The notes beneath the pieces were generated by a model, which was not told the DNA's origin, made no database searches, and saw only the letters and a program-made list of their open reading frames with translations. A program made the position numbers and the translations under genes. 64,000 nucleotides of DNA, taken from the NCBI GenBank assembly GCA_052246295.1, contig JBQQCO010000004.1; one strand, given 5' to 3'. Position 1 is the stretch's first letter. Every line of letters starts with the position of its first letter. The stretch is from Piscibacillus sp052246295 (GTDB taxonomy: Bacteria > Bacillota > Bacilli > Bacillales > Alkalibacillaceae). Shown in pieces: positions 8,451 through 17,795 of this stretch.

Positions 8451-11400
8451 ATGTTAACGAAATTAGAAGTTGCCAATATGTTTTCTAATCAAATATATAA
8501 TCGGGGTAAACGTTACTATAATCAAGGTGCCGTAAGAAATCTTGAGTTTAATCCCGAAGATAATACCTGGGAAGCCACGGTATTTGGTTCAAAGACCTAT
8601 TTAGTAGATATAAAAATTTATAAAGAGGGAGTCGCTTTTACTTGTTCATGCCCTGCTTATGATACGTATGAGGAATGCAAGCATGCTGTGGCCGTCCTTC
8701 TGAAAATTACAGATAAAATTAGCCCTCAACAAGAAATGAAAAAATTAACTCAAAAACAACACCTATACCAAACTTTAATAGGAAATAATGATTACTCACA
8801 ACATCTGGACCATTCCAGTATCTTAATTGATGCTTTTGCTGATTCTTTAACATCTGAGCATCAGTCACAGCATCTCGATATTCTTGAAACGGAGTATACA
8901 TTAATGTTAAATCAAAAGCTCTGGTTAGGGTATCAATTCTCGGTCGAGATGAAAGTCGGGGTTGGTCGTAAATACGTGGTAAAAAACTTAAAACGGTTTA
9001 TCGAAAGTGTCTTCAAACAAGAAGAACACATGTTTACGCCCAAGTTTTCTTATTTACCGGACCAACATAAATTCATTGGCAGTGACGCTAAAATCATTAA
9101 TCTATTAATAGATATTTACCGAAATGATGAATTTTATGATACAAGATTTAATCAACCATCGTCACCTAAAGCCATGGCCATTCCTCCTGCCTTCGCGGAT
9201 CAGCTTCTACCTTTACTAGCGGATGCAGGGGCACAGTTTAAAGATGACATGAGGAGTTTCTATGATTTTGAATACTATAAAAACCTTGAGCCATTTAACT
9301 TTCAATTAAACCATACTGCTGAAGGGTATGAGCTCAATCTGAGTCATCTATCCTATTCAAACCATATCAAGAACTATGATTTGATTCAGTTAGATAACTC
9401 TCTATATAAACTAACTGAACAACAAAAAGAAGTGGTAGACCGTTCTTATCGACATATCCAAGGACTGGATCGAGTTCGTATAAAACCACAACAAATAGAC
9501 ACATTCATTTCAAAAGTACTACCTAATTTAGAACAGGTTGGGAAAGTTGAACTGTCTGAAAAAGTTTCAAATTCTATTGTTAAACCAACCCTTAGGACAA
9601 CCATGCATTTAGATTGGGATGGGTTACGTTTGACCGCACAAGTGACGTATCACTATAACAATATTGCCATCGACCCTATGAAACCAGAAAGTGAACAGAA
9701 ACCTAAGGACAAAATACTAGTACGTGACCATGCTCAAGAACAACGAGTCATGCGCGTGATTGAATTTGCCGGATTTAAGTACAATGGTGACGAGCTTTAT
9801 TTAGATACTGAATTAGATGTGTTCAGCTTTTTATATGAACAATTGCCTGAGATTGAAGATGAGGTTGATGTTTACCTAACGCAGGCTGTGAAAAATCTTT
9901 TATTTGAAGAAGTGGAATTCCCTACGATTAATGTGGATTACGATTCCGATCAAAATTATTTAGAAGTTAATTTTGATATTGGTGACATTGACCAAGAAGA
10001 GATTAGCCATTTATTGCAATCAGTCATTGAAAAAAAGCGCTATTACCGCCTTCCTAATGGTTCTTTTGTGCCACTACAGGATGAATCGTTGACACAAATG
10101 ACGCATTTACTTCAAGATCTTGATTTAAAACCTAGAGATGTCGAAAGTGGTTCGGTGCAGCTTCCTTCATATCGTGGGTTACAGCTAGAAGATGCAGTCT
10201 CTCAAGGCATGAAGAAGAAGTACAATGAAGCTTTCCAACAATTGATTGATGATATAAAAACACCTAGTGAAGCGACGACTCCTTTACCAGATGGTTTAAA
10301 TGCTGACCTTCGTGACTATCAGAAAACAGGCTTTCAATGGTTGTCGTCATTGAGCCGATATGGTTTTGGCGGGATTTTAGCAGACGACATGGGGCTAGGA
10401 AAAACGTTACAAAGTATCGCCTTTTTGCTATCTCAACGCGAAAAGAACCCAGAGGCTAATCCTGCTTTGGTCGTCTCACCTGCATCACTCGTATATAACT
10501 GGCAAGCTGAGTTTGATAAGTTTGCTCCGACCATGAACGTTAAAATTATAAGCGGGACAGCAGCTGAGCGAAAGCTACTTTTAGAAGATTTAGAAGGGGT
10601 AGATGTTGCAATTACATCATACCCACTCATTCGCCAAGACAGTGAAGCTTACGAAGAGTTACAGTTTTCTACATTGATTTTGGATGAAGCTCAGGCCATT
10701 AAAAACCATTTAACGAAACAAGCGAAAGCCGTTAGGTCGATTCGAGCTAGAGAGCGCTTTGCGTTAAGTGGCACACCAATCGAAAATTCGCTTGATGAGC
10801 TTTGGTCTATTTTTGACGTGATTCTTCCCAAGTTTTTCCCTAATAAGAAAGACTTTAAGAATTTATCGCAAGAGCGCATTTCCAAAATGAGTCGACCGTT
10901 TATTTTGCGCCGCGTAAAGCAAGATGTGTTAAAAGAGTTGCCGGATAAAATTGAGTCAGTTCAGTATTCGGAGCTAACAAAACTTCAAAAAGAGCTCTAT
11001 CTTGGTTATTTGGATAAAATTAAAAACGAAACGGCAGATGCAATATCTGAAGGCTTACAAAAGAACCGCATGAAGATCTTAGCTGGACTCACTAGACTGC
11101 GTCAGTTATGCTGTCACCCATCATTGTTCATTGAGGGTTATGAAGGCGAGTCTGGTAAAATGAATCAACTGTTAGACATGGTCGAGAGTGCTAGAGAAAA
11201 TGGTCACCGTATATTGATTTTCTCCCAGTTTGCAAGCATGCTGAAATTACTGAGAAACGAATTTGAGGAACAAGGAATTGATGTCTTTTATTTAGATGGT
11301 CAAACACCTTCTAAAGACCGAGTTGAGTTGGTCAATCGCTTTAACGAAGGTGAAAAAGAAATTTTCCTTATCTCATTAAAAGCTGGTGGTACAGGGCTGA

Positions 11401-11663
11401 ACTTAACTGGTGCGGATACCGTCATTTTATACGACCTATGGTGGAACCCAGCAGTTGAGGAACAAGCCGCTGGACGCGCCCATCGAATCGGACAGAAGAA
11501 TGTCGTCCAGGTGCATCGTCTAATTACGAAAGGAACGATTGAGGAGAAGATCTACTCCTTACAACAACGTAAACGTGAGTTGATCGAAAATGTCATCCAA
11601 CCAGGCGAAACGATGTTTAGTAGCTTGAACGAAGATGAAATTAGGGAATTGTTGAGTATCTAG
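8451..11663 (+). CDS. SNF2-family helicase with SWIM zinc finger
   Basis: A 1070-residue protein. A SWIM finger at about residues 60-85 (FTCSCPAYDTYEECKHAV, pattern CxC...CxH) is followed by a long central region typical of bacterial SNF2 proteins. The helicase core starts near residue 625: Walker A GGILADDMGLGKT (about 640), DEAQ box ILDEAQAIKN (about 744), LSGTPIENS, and C-terminal motifs V and VI ending in AAGRAHRIGQ. Such enzymes are ATP-driven double-strand DNA translocases; in Bacillus they may act with RNA polymerase or in repair. It is intact and monocistronic, with GTGAGTGAGAG before the ATG. Confidence 0.92.
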   Translation: MLTKLEVANMFSNQIYNRGKRYYNQGAVRNLEFNPEDNTWEATVFGSKTYLVDIKIYKEGVAFTCSCPAYDTYEECKHAVAVLLKITDKISPQQEMKKLTQKQHLYQTLIGNNDYSQHLDHSSILIDAFADSLTSEHQSQHLDILETEYTLMLNQKLWLGYQFSVEMKVGVGRKYVVKNLKRFIESVFKQEEHMFTPKFSYLPDQHKFIGSDAKIINLLIDIYRNDEFYDTRFNQPSSPKAMAIPPAFADQLLPLLADAGAQFKDDMRSFYDFEYYKNLEPFNFQLNHTAEGYELNLSHLSYSNHIKNYDLIQLDNSLYKLTEQQKEVVDRSYRHIQGLDRVRIKPQQIDTFISKVLPNLEQVGKVELSEKVSNSIVKPTLRTTMHLDWDGLRLTAQVTYHYNNIAIDPMKPESEQKPKDKILVRDHAQEQRVMRVIEFAGFKYNGDELYLDTELDVFSFLYEQLPEIEDEVDVYLTQAVKNLLFEEVEFPTINVDYDSDQNYLEVNFDIGDIDQEEISHLLQSVIEKKRYYRLPNGSFVPLQDESLTQMTHLLQDLDLKPRDVESGSVQLPSYRGLQLEDAVSQGMKKKYNEAFQQLIDDIKTPSEATTPLPDGLNADLRDYQKTGFQWLSSLSRYGFGGILADDMGLGKTLQSIAFLLSQREKNPEANPALVVSPASLVYNWQAEFDKFAPTMNVKIISGTAAERKLLLEDLEGVDVAITSYPLIRQDSEAYEELQFSTLILDEAQAIKNHLTKQAKAVRSIRARERFALSGTPIENSLDELWSIFDVILPKFFPNKKDFKNLSQERISKMSRPFILRRVKQDVLKELPDKIESVQYSELTKLQKELYLGYLDKIKNETADAISEGLQKNRMKILAGLTRLRQLCCHPSLFIEGYEGESGKMNQLLDMVESARENGHRILIFSQFASMLKLLRNEFEEQGIDVFYLDGQTPSKDRVELVNRFNEGEKEIFLISLKAGGTGLNLTGADTVILYDLWWNPAVEEQAAGRAHRIGQKNVVQVHRLITKGTIEEKIYSLQQRKRELIENVIQPGETMFSSLNEDEIRELLSI

Positions 11664-11667
11664 CGAA

Positions 11668-11790
11668 GATATCGACCCCTTTTTGGGATTTATCGACCCC
11701 TTTTTCGAAAATATCAACCACGAAATTTGTCGACGAGGTAAAAAACGCTAATTTATCGACCCCAAAATGAAATTTATCGAACCTTTTATA
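11668..11790 (+). repeat. composite 21-bp phased array, CGACCCC family (copy A)
   Basis: TCGA or TCAA cores occur at 11673, 11694 and 11715 (21-bp steps), an extra GTCGAC box at 11731, then cores at 11757 and 11777. The step from the third core to the fourth is exactly 42 bp. The centre reads ATATCAACCACGAAATTT, GTCGACGAGGTAAAAA. The array sits in the 3' UTR of the SNF2 gene, before its terminator. The same composite, with the same spacings, occurs at 27965 and 45910. Confidence 0.92.
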
Positions 11791-11794
11791 TAAG

Positions 11795-11831
11795 AAAAGC
11801 TATTGCGAACGAGTCGCAATAGCTTTTTTAG
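11795..11831 (+). terminator. terminator of the SNF2 helicase gene
   Basis: Stem AAAGCTATTGCGA / TCGCAATAGCTTT with a short loop and a run of six T, placed after the phased array. Confidence 0.9.
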
Positions 11832-11849
11832 TTATGTCTAAATATTGCA

Positions 11850-11968
11850 AAGCGCTTTCGGTGGACGCTTTCCGCGGGCACGGCTTCAACTTCCTAAAAC
11901 TCTCTCACGTTCGTTTTAGGGGATTTTCAGCTCGTGCTGTTCCCGCTGGAGTCGCCACCTTCGCTCAT
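11850..11968. repeat. hairpin-forming dispersed repeat, copy 1
   Basis: Reads GGTGGACGCTTTCCGCGGG, CACGGCTTCAACTTCC, a variable centre, then TTTTCAGCTCGTGCTGTTCC and GGAGTCGCCACC. The outer stem is GGTGG/CCACC. The centre forms its own stem CCTAAAAC / GTTTTAGG. It lies between the SNF2 terminator and the end of the convergent chemoreceptor gene. Confidence 0.88.
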
Positions 11969-12000
11969 TTCAATTCAACAACACTTTGTCTATAATATTG

Positions 12001-13782
12001 TTAAATCTTAAATTTAGATGCGGTTTCTTGTAATTCAACGGCCATGTCCGCTAAGACGGAGCTTGCGGATGTGACCTCTTCGACAGAAGCTGTCTGCTCC
12101 TCAGCAGCACTCGCAACTTCTTGTGCTAAGCCTGATGTGTTTTCAGTATAATTATTAAGCTCTTCCATCGTTTGAACGAGTGAACCATTTCGTTCTTCAA
12201 TATGGCTGATCGACTCATTCACTTCTTTCATACGAGATGATACTTGCATAACGGCTGCTGAAATTTCATTAAACGACTGTCCTGCTTGGTTAACTAAAGT
12301 GCGACCTTCATCCACTGAAATGACGCCTTGTTCAACAGACTCAACCGCTTCTTTAGTTTGATTACGGATTTCATAAATAATTTTCGAAATCTCAACCGTT
12401 GAATTCGTCGATTGTTCAGCTAGCTTTCTGACTTCATCTGCGACAACCGCAAACCCTTTACCATGCTCACCAGCACGCGCCGCTTCAATCGCTGCGTTTA
12501 GTGCTAATAAGTTCGTTTGTTCTGAGATATCGTTAATCATTTTAATAATATCCTCAATCTCATTCGAACGTTGATCAAGCTCCTTAATCACACCACCTAT
12601 GTTTGAAACATTAGAGCTAATGTTTTCCATTTGGCTTACAGCTTGATTCACAACCTGCTCACCTTCTGCAGCTTTGTCTGACGTTTCAACAGAAGATTGA
12701 GTAACACGTTCCGTACGTTTAGAGATTTCATTAATGTTCTCTGAAATCTCGGATACAAAATTCCTTGAACGATTAACATTTTCAACTTGTTTTTCGTTCC
12801 CGCTTGAAACTTCTTGAATCGAACTTGAAATTTGTTCTGAAGCTGTCGTCGTTTCATCAGCGTTAGCACTTAATTCCTCTGATGATGCCGCAACTTGTTC
12901 AGATGTTTCAATCACATTAGAAATCAAGTTCCTCATATTTTCAACCATTTGATTATAACTCTCAGCAAGTTCACCAAGCTCATCCTTACTGTTCACATCA
13001 ACAGGTTGAGTTAAATCACCGTTCGCGACACTCGATAACCCATCACGTACAGCGCGCAGTCTTTTTGTAATATAGCGTACAAAGAAAATCACCGCTAAAG
13101 TTCCAATGACAATTGCAATAGCTGAGATGATTATAGTTGTTGTTAAAGTCTGATTTCGTAACTCTGTAGCCAACGCACTCATTTCAAAATCGATTCCATA
13201 AACACCAATAACGTCACCCTGCGAGTCAGATACAGTCGTCGCAAGTGTGATCACGGACCCTCCTGTTACAGCATCAAGGTAAGGCTCTGTCCAATAAACT
13301 TCCCCTGGTTCTTCATTCGCGCCTGTAAACCACCCACGTGTAGTTGCATCAAACTCTGATAAGTCCGACTCACTTGATGGAACTGACGAAAAATAAATCG
13401 CTCCATCCGGTGTAGCTAAATAAGAATTTAATATGTACTGATGATTAGAAACTTTTTGAGACAAAAACTCTTCATAAAACTCAACCAATTCCGGTTCATT
13501 CGCACCCGGTAAATGATCGTAGGTCTGATCTGTCTCTACACCTGCTTGGTTTTCGTACTGCATTTCTTCTGCTTGGGCTATGTCTCTCAAGATTATTTCA
13601 TACTCATCAAATGTTTGTTTGAACTCACGATCCGTTTGTTCTAACACGTGTTTTGGTATAATCGACTTCTCTAAAACTGACGTCTGACTGTAATTAATTA
13701 CACCGACAATGACTAGAGGAATAATCAATAACAACAGCATCATTACAATTAATTTTGTTTTAATAGATTGAAAAAATTTCAA
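12001..13782 (-). CDS. methyl-accepting chemotaxis protein with Cache sensor
   Basis: A 593-residue chemoreceptor. A membrane helix at about residues 10-30 is followed by an outside sensor domain (about 35-210) of the Cache type, containing GVYGIDFEMSAL near its end. A second helix spans about 213-235, then a HAMP domain to about 290 and the long cytoplasmic coiled coil, whose hairpin tip carries ISEQTNLLALNAAIEAARAG near residue 425. That tip binds CheA and CheW. The ligand is unknown. Length and domain order match Bacillus McpA/TlpB-like receptors. It implies that the organism is motile; no other chemotaxis gene lies nearby. Confidence 0.95.
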   Translation of the reverse strand: MKFFQSIKTKLIVMMLLLLIIPLVIVGVINYSQTSVLEKSIIPKHVLEQTDREFKQTFDEYEIILRDIAQAEEMQYENQAGVETDQTYDHLPGANEPELVEFYEEFLSQKVSNHQYILNSYLATPDGAIYFSSVPSSESDLSEFDATTRGWFTGANEEPGEVYWTEPYLDAVTGGSVITLATTVSDSQGDVIGVYGIDFEMSALATELRNQTLTTTIIISAIAIVIGTLAVIFFVRYITKRLRAVRDGLSSVANGDLTQPVDVNSKDELGELAESYNQMVENMRNLISNVIETSEQVAASSEELSANADETTTASEQISSSIQEVSSGNEKQVENVNRSRNFVSEISENINEISKRTERVTQSSVETSDKAAEGEQVVNQAVSQMENISSNVSNIGGVIKELDQRSNEIEDIIKMINDISEQTNLLALNAAIEAARAGEHGKGFAVVADEVRKLAEQSTNSTVEISKIIYEIRNQTKEAVESVEQGVISVDEGRTLVNQAGQSFNEISAAVMQVSSRMKEVNESISHIEERNGSLVQTMEELNNYTENTSGLAQEVASAAEEQTASVEEVTSASSVLADMAVELQETASKFKI

Positions 13783-13993
13783 TATAACCCCTCCCCCTCA
13801 ATAAATATCTTTATATCTTTATATATTTATTTATCGGATAGAAATTATAATCATTAAGTGAAAATAGTAGATTTATTAGTACTTAAATAAGGATTGTTTT
13901 AATCCGATATTATTAACAGGTATATAAAATTTAACAGTACTAAAATGACGTTGATAACTTATCATTGTAAAAGTGTATATGGAGAGGATAATA

Positions 13994-14479
13994 TTGGAAG
14001 TGAAAGGGATTAAAGGGTTAAAAAGTGCAATATGGTATTTTAAATATAAGCTATTTCGTGAGTAAGAATATCATAAGTTAGGTGGATGGCTGTTTACGTT
14101 AGTGTTTTTTATGTTCATGAACGGTATGATAACATTATGGAATATATCAATTTTCTGGCAATATGATTTTGAGAAAATTATTGTAGACTGGAATATTAAT
14201 AAAAGTGAGTATTATTATTTAATGTTAAATGAATATGCATATCTAACCCTTATAACTATATTAATCATCCTATTCTTGAAAAGGGTTAGATACGCACCTA
14301 TACTATTTATTAGTTATGAAATATTAACCATTATAGAAAGGATTAATTACTATTACATATTTGAAGATAATTACTTATTAAGAATGTCTTTTGTGTTCCT
14401 AATTTTTAGTTTAGTTATAAAAGCAAGCTGGATTCTTTATTTCATTTTTTCAAATAGAGTGAAGGTCTATTTTAGTTAA
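13994..14479 (+). pseudogene. broken small membrane protein, DUF2569-like, in-frame stop
   Basis: A frame starting at TTG (13994) behind GGAGAGG runs through an in-frame TAA at 14063-14065 and then stays open to 14479. The joined product would be about 160 residues: a short charged start, the segment EYHKLGGWLFTLVFFMFM directly after the stop, then three further helices. The K-L-G-G-W-L start of the first helix is typical of DUF2569-type membrane proteins. Either the gene is a recent nonsense pseudogene, or translation restarts at an internal ATG near 14109. No partner gene is adjacent. Confidence 0.6.
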
Positions 14480-14540
14480 AACCCTTACTATTTAGAAGCT
14501 TTTAGCTAAAGTAACCAAGGTCCATTAATGATATAAAGTT

Positions 14541-14572
14541 AAGGGACTTAAATTTATTCTAAGTCCCTTTGT
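14541..14572. terminator. terminator between convergent genes
   Basis: Stem AAGGGACTTA / TAAGTCCCTT with an 11-base loop, followed by a short T-run on the + strand. Confidence 0.7.
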
Positions 14573-14609
14573 GTATTGATGTCTAATGAAGTTCTAACCT
14601 GGGATTCTC

Positions 14610-15602
14610 TTAAAGTAATTCTTCTGCTAATAATCGATAGACATTTAAACGCTTCTCTTGTGAGTGCGGGATGCTGACAATCATCGCTTCATCAAATCCG
14701 TACTTCTCTTTTTCCTCTTGAAGTTGTTGGGCAACGTCTTTCGCTGAACCGACTAAATGCAGCTTACGAGCTTCTTGAATGCGTATGCGGTCCATCTCGG
14801 TTAATGGATATTCCTGAGCCTCTTCTGGGGTGATGTTTTGTGAGATCTCACCCTTCATGAGTTTCAGTCTTGAGATATCCTGTGGACCCGCTTCAAATTC
14901 AGCCTCTTCTTCCGTCTCAGCAACCGTCACCATGTACGACACGTTGATTTCTGGATTCTCCATAAACTCAGTCGGGATAAAATTCACTCGATACGTATCT
15001 AAAATCTCTTTTGATAATTCACCATTAAAAAACTGAGCAAACGAGTAACCAACACCGATTTCACCAGCCTTCATCGCGCTATTGCCACTCGAACCTAACA
15101 ACCACGCTTCAGGTAACTGTATACCTGTTGGGGCCGCCATTGTACGGCTATAAAGTTCTTCACTAGGTACTTGATCACTAATGTATTGAAGAGCTGTCTC
15201 AAATTTCTCGTACATATTATTGAGCATCGGCTGGCGGCCTTCAGACATCGCATACATACTGAAATGATCTCCACCCGGTGCTCGGCCGACACCAAAATCA
15301 ATTCGTCCTGGTGAAAAGGCACTTAATGTTTTAAATACTTCTGCTAACTTTAGCGGCGAATAATGCATCATCATCACACCACCTGTCCCAAGACGAATTC
15401 GATCCGTTTTGGCTGCTATATGTGCAGTTGTAATCTCAGGAGCTGAACTTGCTAGAGCATTGGTGCCATGGTGTTCAGCCATCCACATTCTGTAATAGCC
15501 TAACTCTTCACCTAATTGAGCCAATTCCTCAGCATTCTTCAAAGCTTGTTCTGCTGTATTCCCTTTTGTCACTGGTGCTTGATCTAATATGCTTAACCTC
15601 AT
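14610..15602 (-). CDS. LLM-class flavin-dependent oxidoreductase (luciferase-like)
   Basis: A 330-residue luciferase-like monooxygenase, starting LSILDQAPVTKGNTAEQAL and continuing with a segment typical of the MsnO8 subgroup (GYYRMWMAEHHG). The barrel binds reduced FMN or F420; in Firmicutes it uses FMN supplied by a separate reductase. Other markers are RLGTGGVMMMHYSPLKLAE and GRIDFGVGRAPGG. The C-terminus carries the usual GSAKDVAQQL helix. The substrate is unknown. It is transcribed divergently from the MFS carrier gene, with about 155 bp between them, so the two could share control. Confidence 0.9.
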   Translation of the reverse strand: MRLSILDQAPVTKGNTAEQALKNAEELAQLGEELGYYRMWMAEHHGTNALASSAPEITTAHIAAKTDRIRLGTGGVMMMHYSPLKLAEVFKTLSAFSPGRIDFGVGRAPGGDHFSMYAMSEGRQPMLNNMYEKFETALQYISDQVPSEELYSRTMAAPTGIQLPEAWLLGSSGNSAMKAGEIGVGYSFAQFFNGELSKEILDTYRVNFIPTEFMENPEINVSYMVTVAETEEEAEFEAGPQDISRLKLMKGEISQNITPEEAQEYPLTEMDRIRIQEARKLHLVGSAKDVAQQLQEEKEKYGFDEAMIVSIPHSQEKRLNVYRLLAEELL

Positions 15603-15757
15603 TTATATATCTCCTTACTTTAAATTCACTCATTACTTTTTTATAGTAAATCAATTATTGGGATGAAGTCTAATCATGAGTTTTATCTGTTTAATTTTGA
15701 CAAGAAATAAGTTATAGTAATTTACGTTGAATAAAAATTAGAAACAGAGGTTTACCT

Positions 15758-16912
15758 ATGACAGATCAACAATCATTAACACCACTGAAAACCTTATTGT
15801 TCGCGTTTCACGCAACAAATACGATTATTATCAGTTATTTACCTGTTTATTTGGAAGGAAAAGGGTTAACAGGCTCACAAATTGGCTGGGTTCTAGCAGT
15901 CGGCCCACTCGCCTCCATATTGGCTCAACCTTTTTGGGGATATTTAAGTGATAAATATAAAACTGTTAAGAAAATCCTGTTAATATGTGTATTTGGATTA
16001 ATTATCTTTAGCTCAATATTCTTAAGTATGTCTCACTTCTTATGGATTATGTTTGTTGGGTTTTTCTTCTATTTCTTCGCCACACCAGTGGGAGCATTAG
16101 GTGATAGCTTAGCGCAAAGGAGAGCCGATGAAGTAGGAGTATCATTTGGTACCATTAGAACATGGGGGTCAGTCGGTTTTGCAACCTCATCCCTTGTTAT
16201 TGGACTAGTCTTAACCTATACAGGCGTAGAGTACATGATATGGCCATACCTTGCTTTCGCGTTTATTGCCTTATATGTCACGTTTAGGGTTAAAGATGTT
16301 GAAGTTTCAAAAGAACCAGTTAGTTTTGAGGACTTCAAACGACTTGTTTCCAATAAACCGTTTGTGATTTTCTTATTTTTTATGATGTTCCTGACCATTT
16401 CGCACCGTGCGAATGATAGTTTTATCGGACTTTACATTAATCAGCTCGGCGGGACGAACTTCGTCATTGGGTCTGCATGGTTCATTGGGGTCATCAGTGA
16501 AGCCATCGTGTTCGCGACAGCCGGATGGTGGTTTAGAAAATATCACACTTTAATCTTTGTTATTTTAGCAGGTGTAATCTATAGTTTCCGTTGGTTCTTG
16601 TTCGCAACAGCGGATTCATACTGGTTAGTACTTGCCCTGCAGTTCACGCACGGTCTTACATTCGGGATCCTTTATTTAGCATCCCTTGATTATGTCACGC
16701 GATTAATTCCGAAGCTTACGCAATCAACTGGACACTTGTTGTTCTACGCGGTGTTCTTTGGTATCTCAGGAATTATCGGATCGTTAATTGGGGGAGCACT
16801 GATTGATGTTTACGGCGGTGGCACTTTATACTTCGTCTTAGGAATCATCGCAGTAGCCGGAACCATCTTTATGACGCTATATCATATTCTTCCATACGGT
16901 AAAAAAGCTTAA
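15758..16912 (+). CDS. MFS transporter (MFS_1-like)
   Basis: A 384-residue protein with 12 predicted helices. The N-terminal half holds the loop 2-3 signature of the major facilitator superfamily, AQPFWGYLSDKYKTVKK, at about residues 50-67, and GTIRTWGSVGFATSSL in helix 5 as in the PPP/nucleoside-symporter-like subgroup. The start is ATG after a GAGG site. It could export a drug or import a small metabolite; nothing in the sequence decides this. It ends 25 bp before the stop of the convergent DUF4188 gene, with a shared terminator between. Confidence 0.88.
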   Translation: MTDQQSLTPLKTLLFAFHATNTIIISYLPVYLEGKGLTGSQIGWVLAVGPLASILAQPFWGYLSDKYKTVKKILLICVFGLIIFSSIFLSMSHFLWIMFVGFFFYFFATPVGALGDSLAQRRADEVGVSFGTIRTWGSVGFATSSLVIGLVLTYTGVEYMIWPYLAFAFIALYVTFRVKDVEVSKEPVSFEDFKRLVSNKPFVIFLFFMMFLTISHRANDSFIGLYINQLGGTNFVIGSAWFIGVISEAIVFATAGWWFRKYHTLIFVILAGVIYSFRWFLFATADSYWLVLALQFTHGLTFGILYLASLDYVTRLIPKLTQSTGHLLFYAVFFGISGIIGSLIGGALIDVYGGGTLYFVLGIIAVAGTIFMTLYHILPYGKKA

Positions 16913-16936
16913 CGAGCAGGACTCCCTGCTCGTTAT
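16911..16936. terminator. bidirectional terminator
   Basis: Stem AACGAGCAGG / CCTGCTCGTT overlapping the stop codon of the MFS gene and serving the convergent DUF4188 gene. Confidence 0.8.
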
Positions 16937-17416
16937 TTAATGTCGTTCTAATCGTTTGGCAGCTGTTCGCTTCTTCGGTTCCACTTTGTGATGACCAAGC
17001 GCTTTTCCCATACCATAGGCTGGCATATTGCCATAAATCGTTTCGTATTGTCCTGGGCTTAACACATACGTTTCGTGAAAAATCCCAACATCTTTCGTGT
17101 GGCCTATTTTTCGGTTAAAATTTCTCCATGCTTCTAGATGAAGTTCGCCTTTTGAATAATTTAAGAGCTCGTCCAAGGAACGCCAATACTGAACAAGCTT
17201 AATCGTGCGTGTCCCCATCGTCATCTCATGTGAGTAAAAGCCGAGTTCCTCCTGATGCTCGTACAATTCTTTTAACATCTTCGGCATCGCCCTAAACACA
17301 GGCCACCATTTATGTACTTTCCGATATTTATTAATCCTCATTCCAATAGTAAATACGACAACTTCTTCATTATTGTCAGTTGTAAATCTTCCAGTATATA
17401 TCCGTTCTCCCATCAT
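16937..17416 (-). CDS. DUF4188 family protein
   Basis: A 159-residue soluble protein, basic, with FTIGMRINKYRKVHKWWPVF and a central region QEELGFYSHEMTMGTRTI. This matches my memory of the DUF4188 family, ferredoxin-like alpha/beta proteins sometimes described as monooxygenase-related. No cofactor motif is visible. The gene ends in a lysine- and arginine-rich tail. It is a single-gene unit, with its start about 50 bp upstream of the terminator of the next gene. The function is unknown; the family call is moderately secure. Confidence 0.7.
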   Translation of the reverse strand: MMGERIYTGRFTTDNNEEVVVFTIGMRINKYRKVHKWWPVFRAMPKMLKELYEHQEELGFYSHEMTMGTRTIKLVQYWRSLDELLNYSKGELHLEAWRNFNRKIGHTKDVGIFHETYVLSPGQYETIYGNMPAYGMGKALGHHKVEPKKRTAAKRLERH

Positions 17417-17461
17417 TCTCCCTCCTCTATTCTAATATATAATTGTGAGTGAGAGATTATA

Positions 17462-17493
17462 ACAGAAAAAAAGGAGTAAGACCCCCTTACTCC
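17462..17493 (-). terminator. terminator after the Cys-rich gene
   Basis: On the minus strand, stem GGAGTAAG / CTTACTCC followed by eight T. The stem begins at the stop codon of the Cys-rich gene. Confidence 0.9.
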
Positions 17494-17729
17494 TAATAAT
17501 CATAGAAATAGCAACAGACTATTTTAGGTTTTTTCTTGTGGCATTTATGACAGCCACATCCGCGATGAACGTCATCATATTTCTCAAAACAACAGACCTT
17601 TTTCACATGTTTGGGTTTAGAGCAAGGGCATGTACCTTTATGATAGCCTAATAACATATCTAGATATATATTATGATCATGATGGCTCTTTCTGCGGCAT
17701 GAATCACACATAGGGCATTTCCTTTCCAA
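17493..17729 (-). CDS. small Cys/His-rich protein of unknown function
   Basis: A 78-residue protein with 12 cysteines and 8 histidines, arranged as repeated pairs: CPMCDSC at the start, TCPCS, VCCF, GCGCHKC and VCCY. A strong terminator follows. The composition suggests zinc or other metal binding, or a cross-linked structural protein such as a spore-coat component, which is common for Cys-rich small proteins in Bacillus. I do not recognise the family. GGAAAGG before the ATG supports expression. Neighbours give no functional hint. Confidence 0.65.
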   Translation of the reverse strand: MERKCPMCDSCRRKSHHDHNIYLDMLLGYHKGTCPCSKPKHVKKVCCFEKYDDVHRGCGCHKCHKKKPKIVCCYFYDY

Positions 17730-17795
17730 GAATAGACTTATATGATTAATTTATTAAAAATCTATTAAAAGGAAACGGCCTCTGACCTAAATCTA

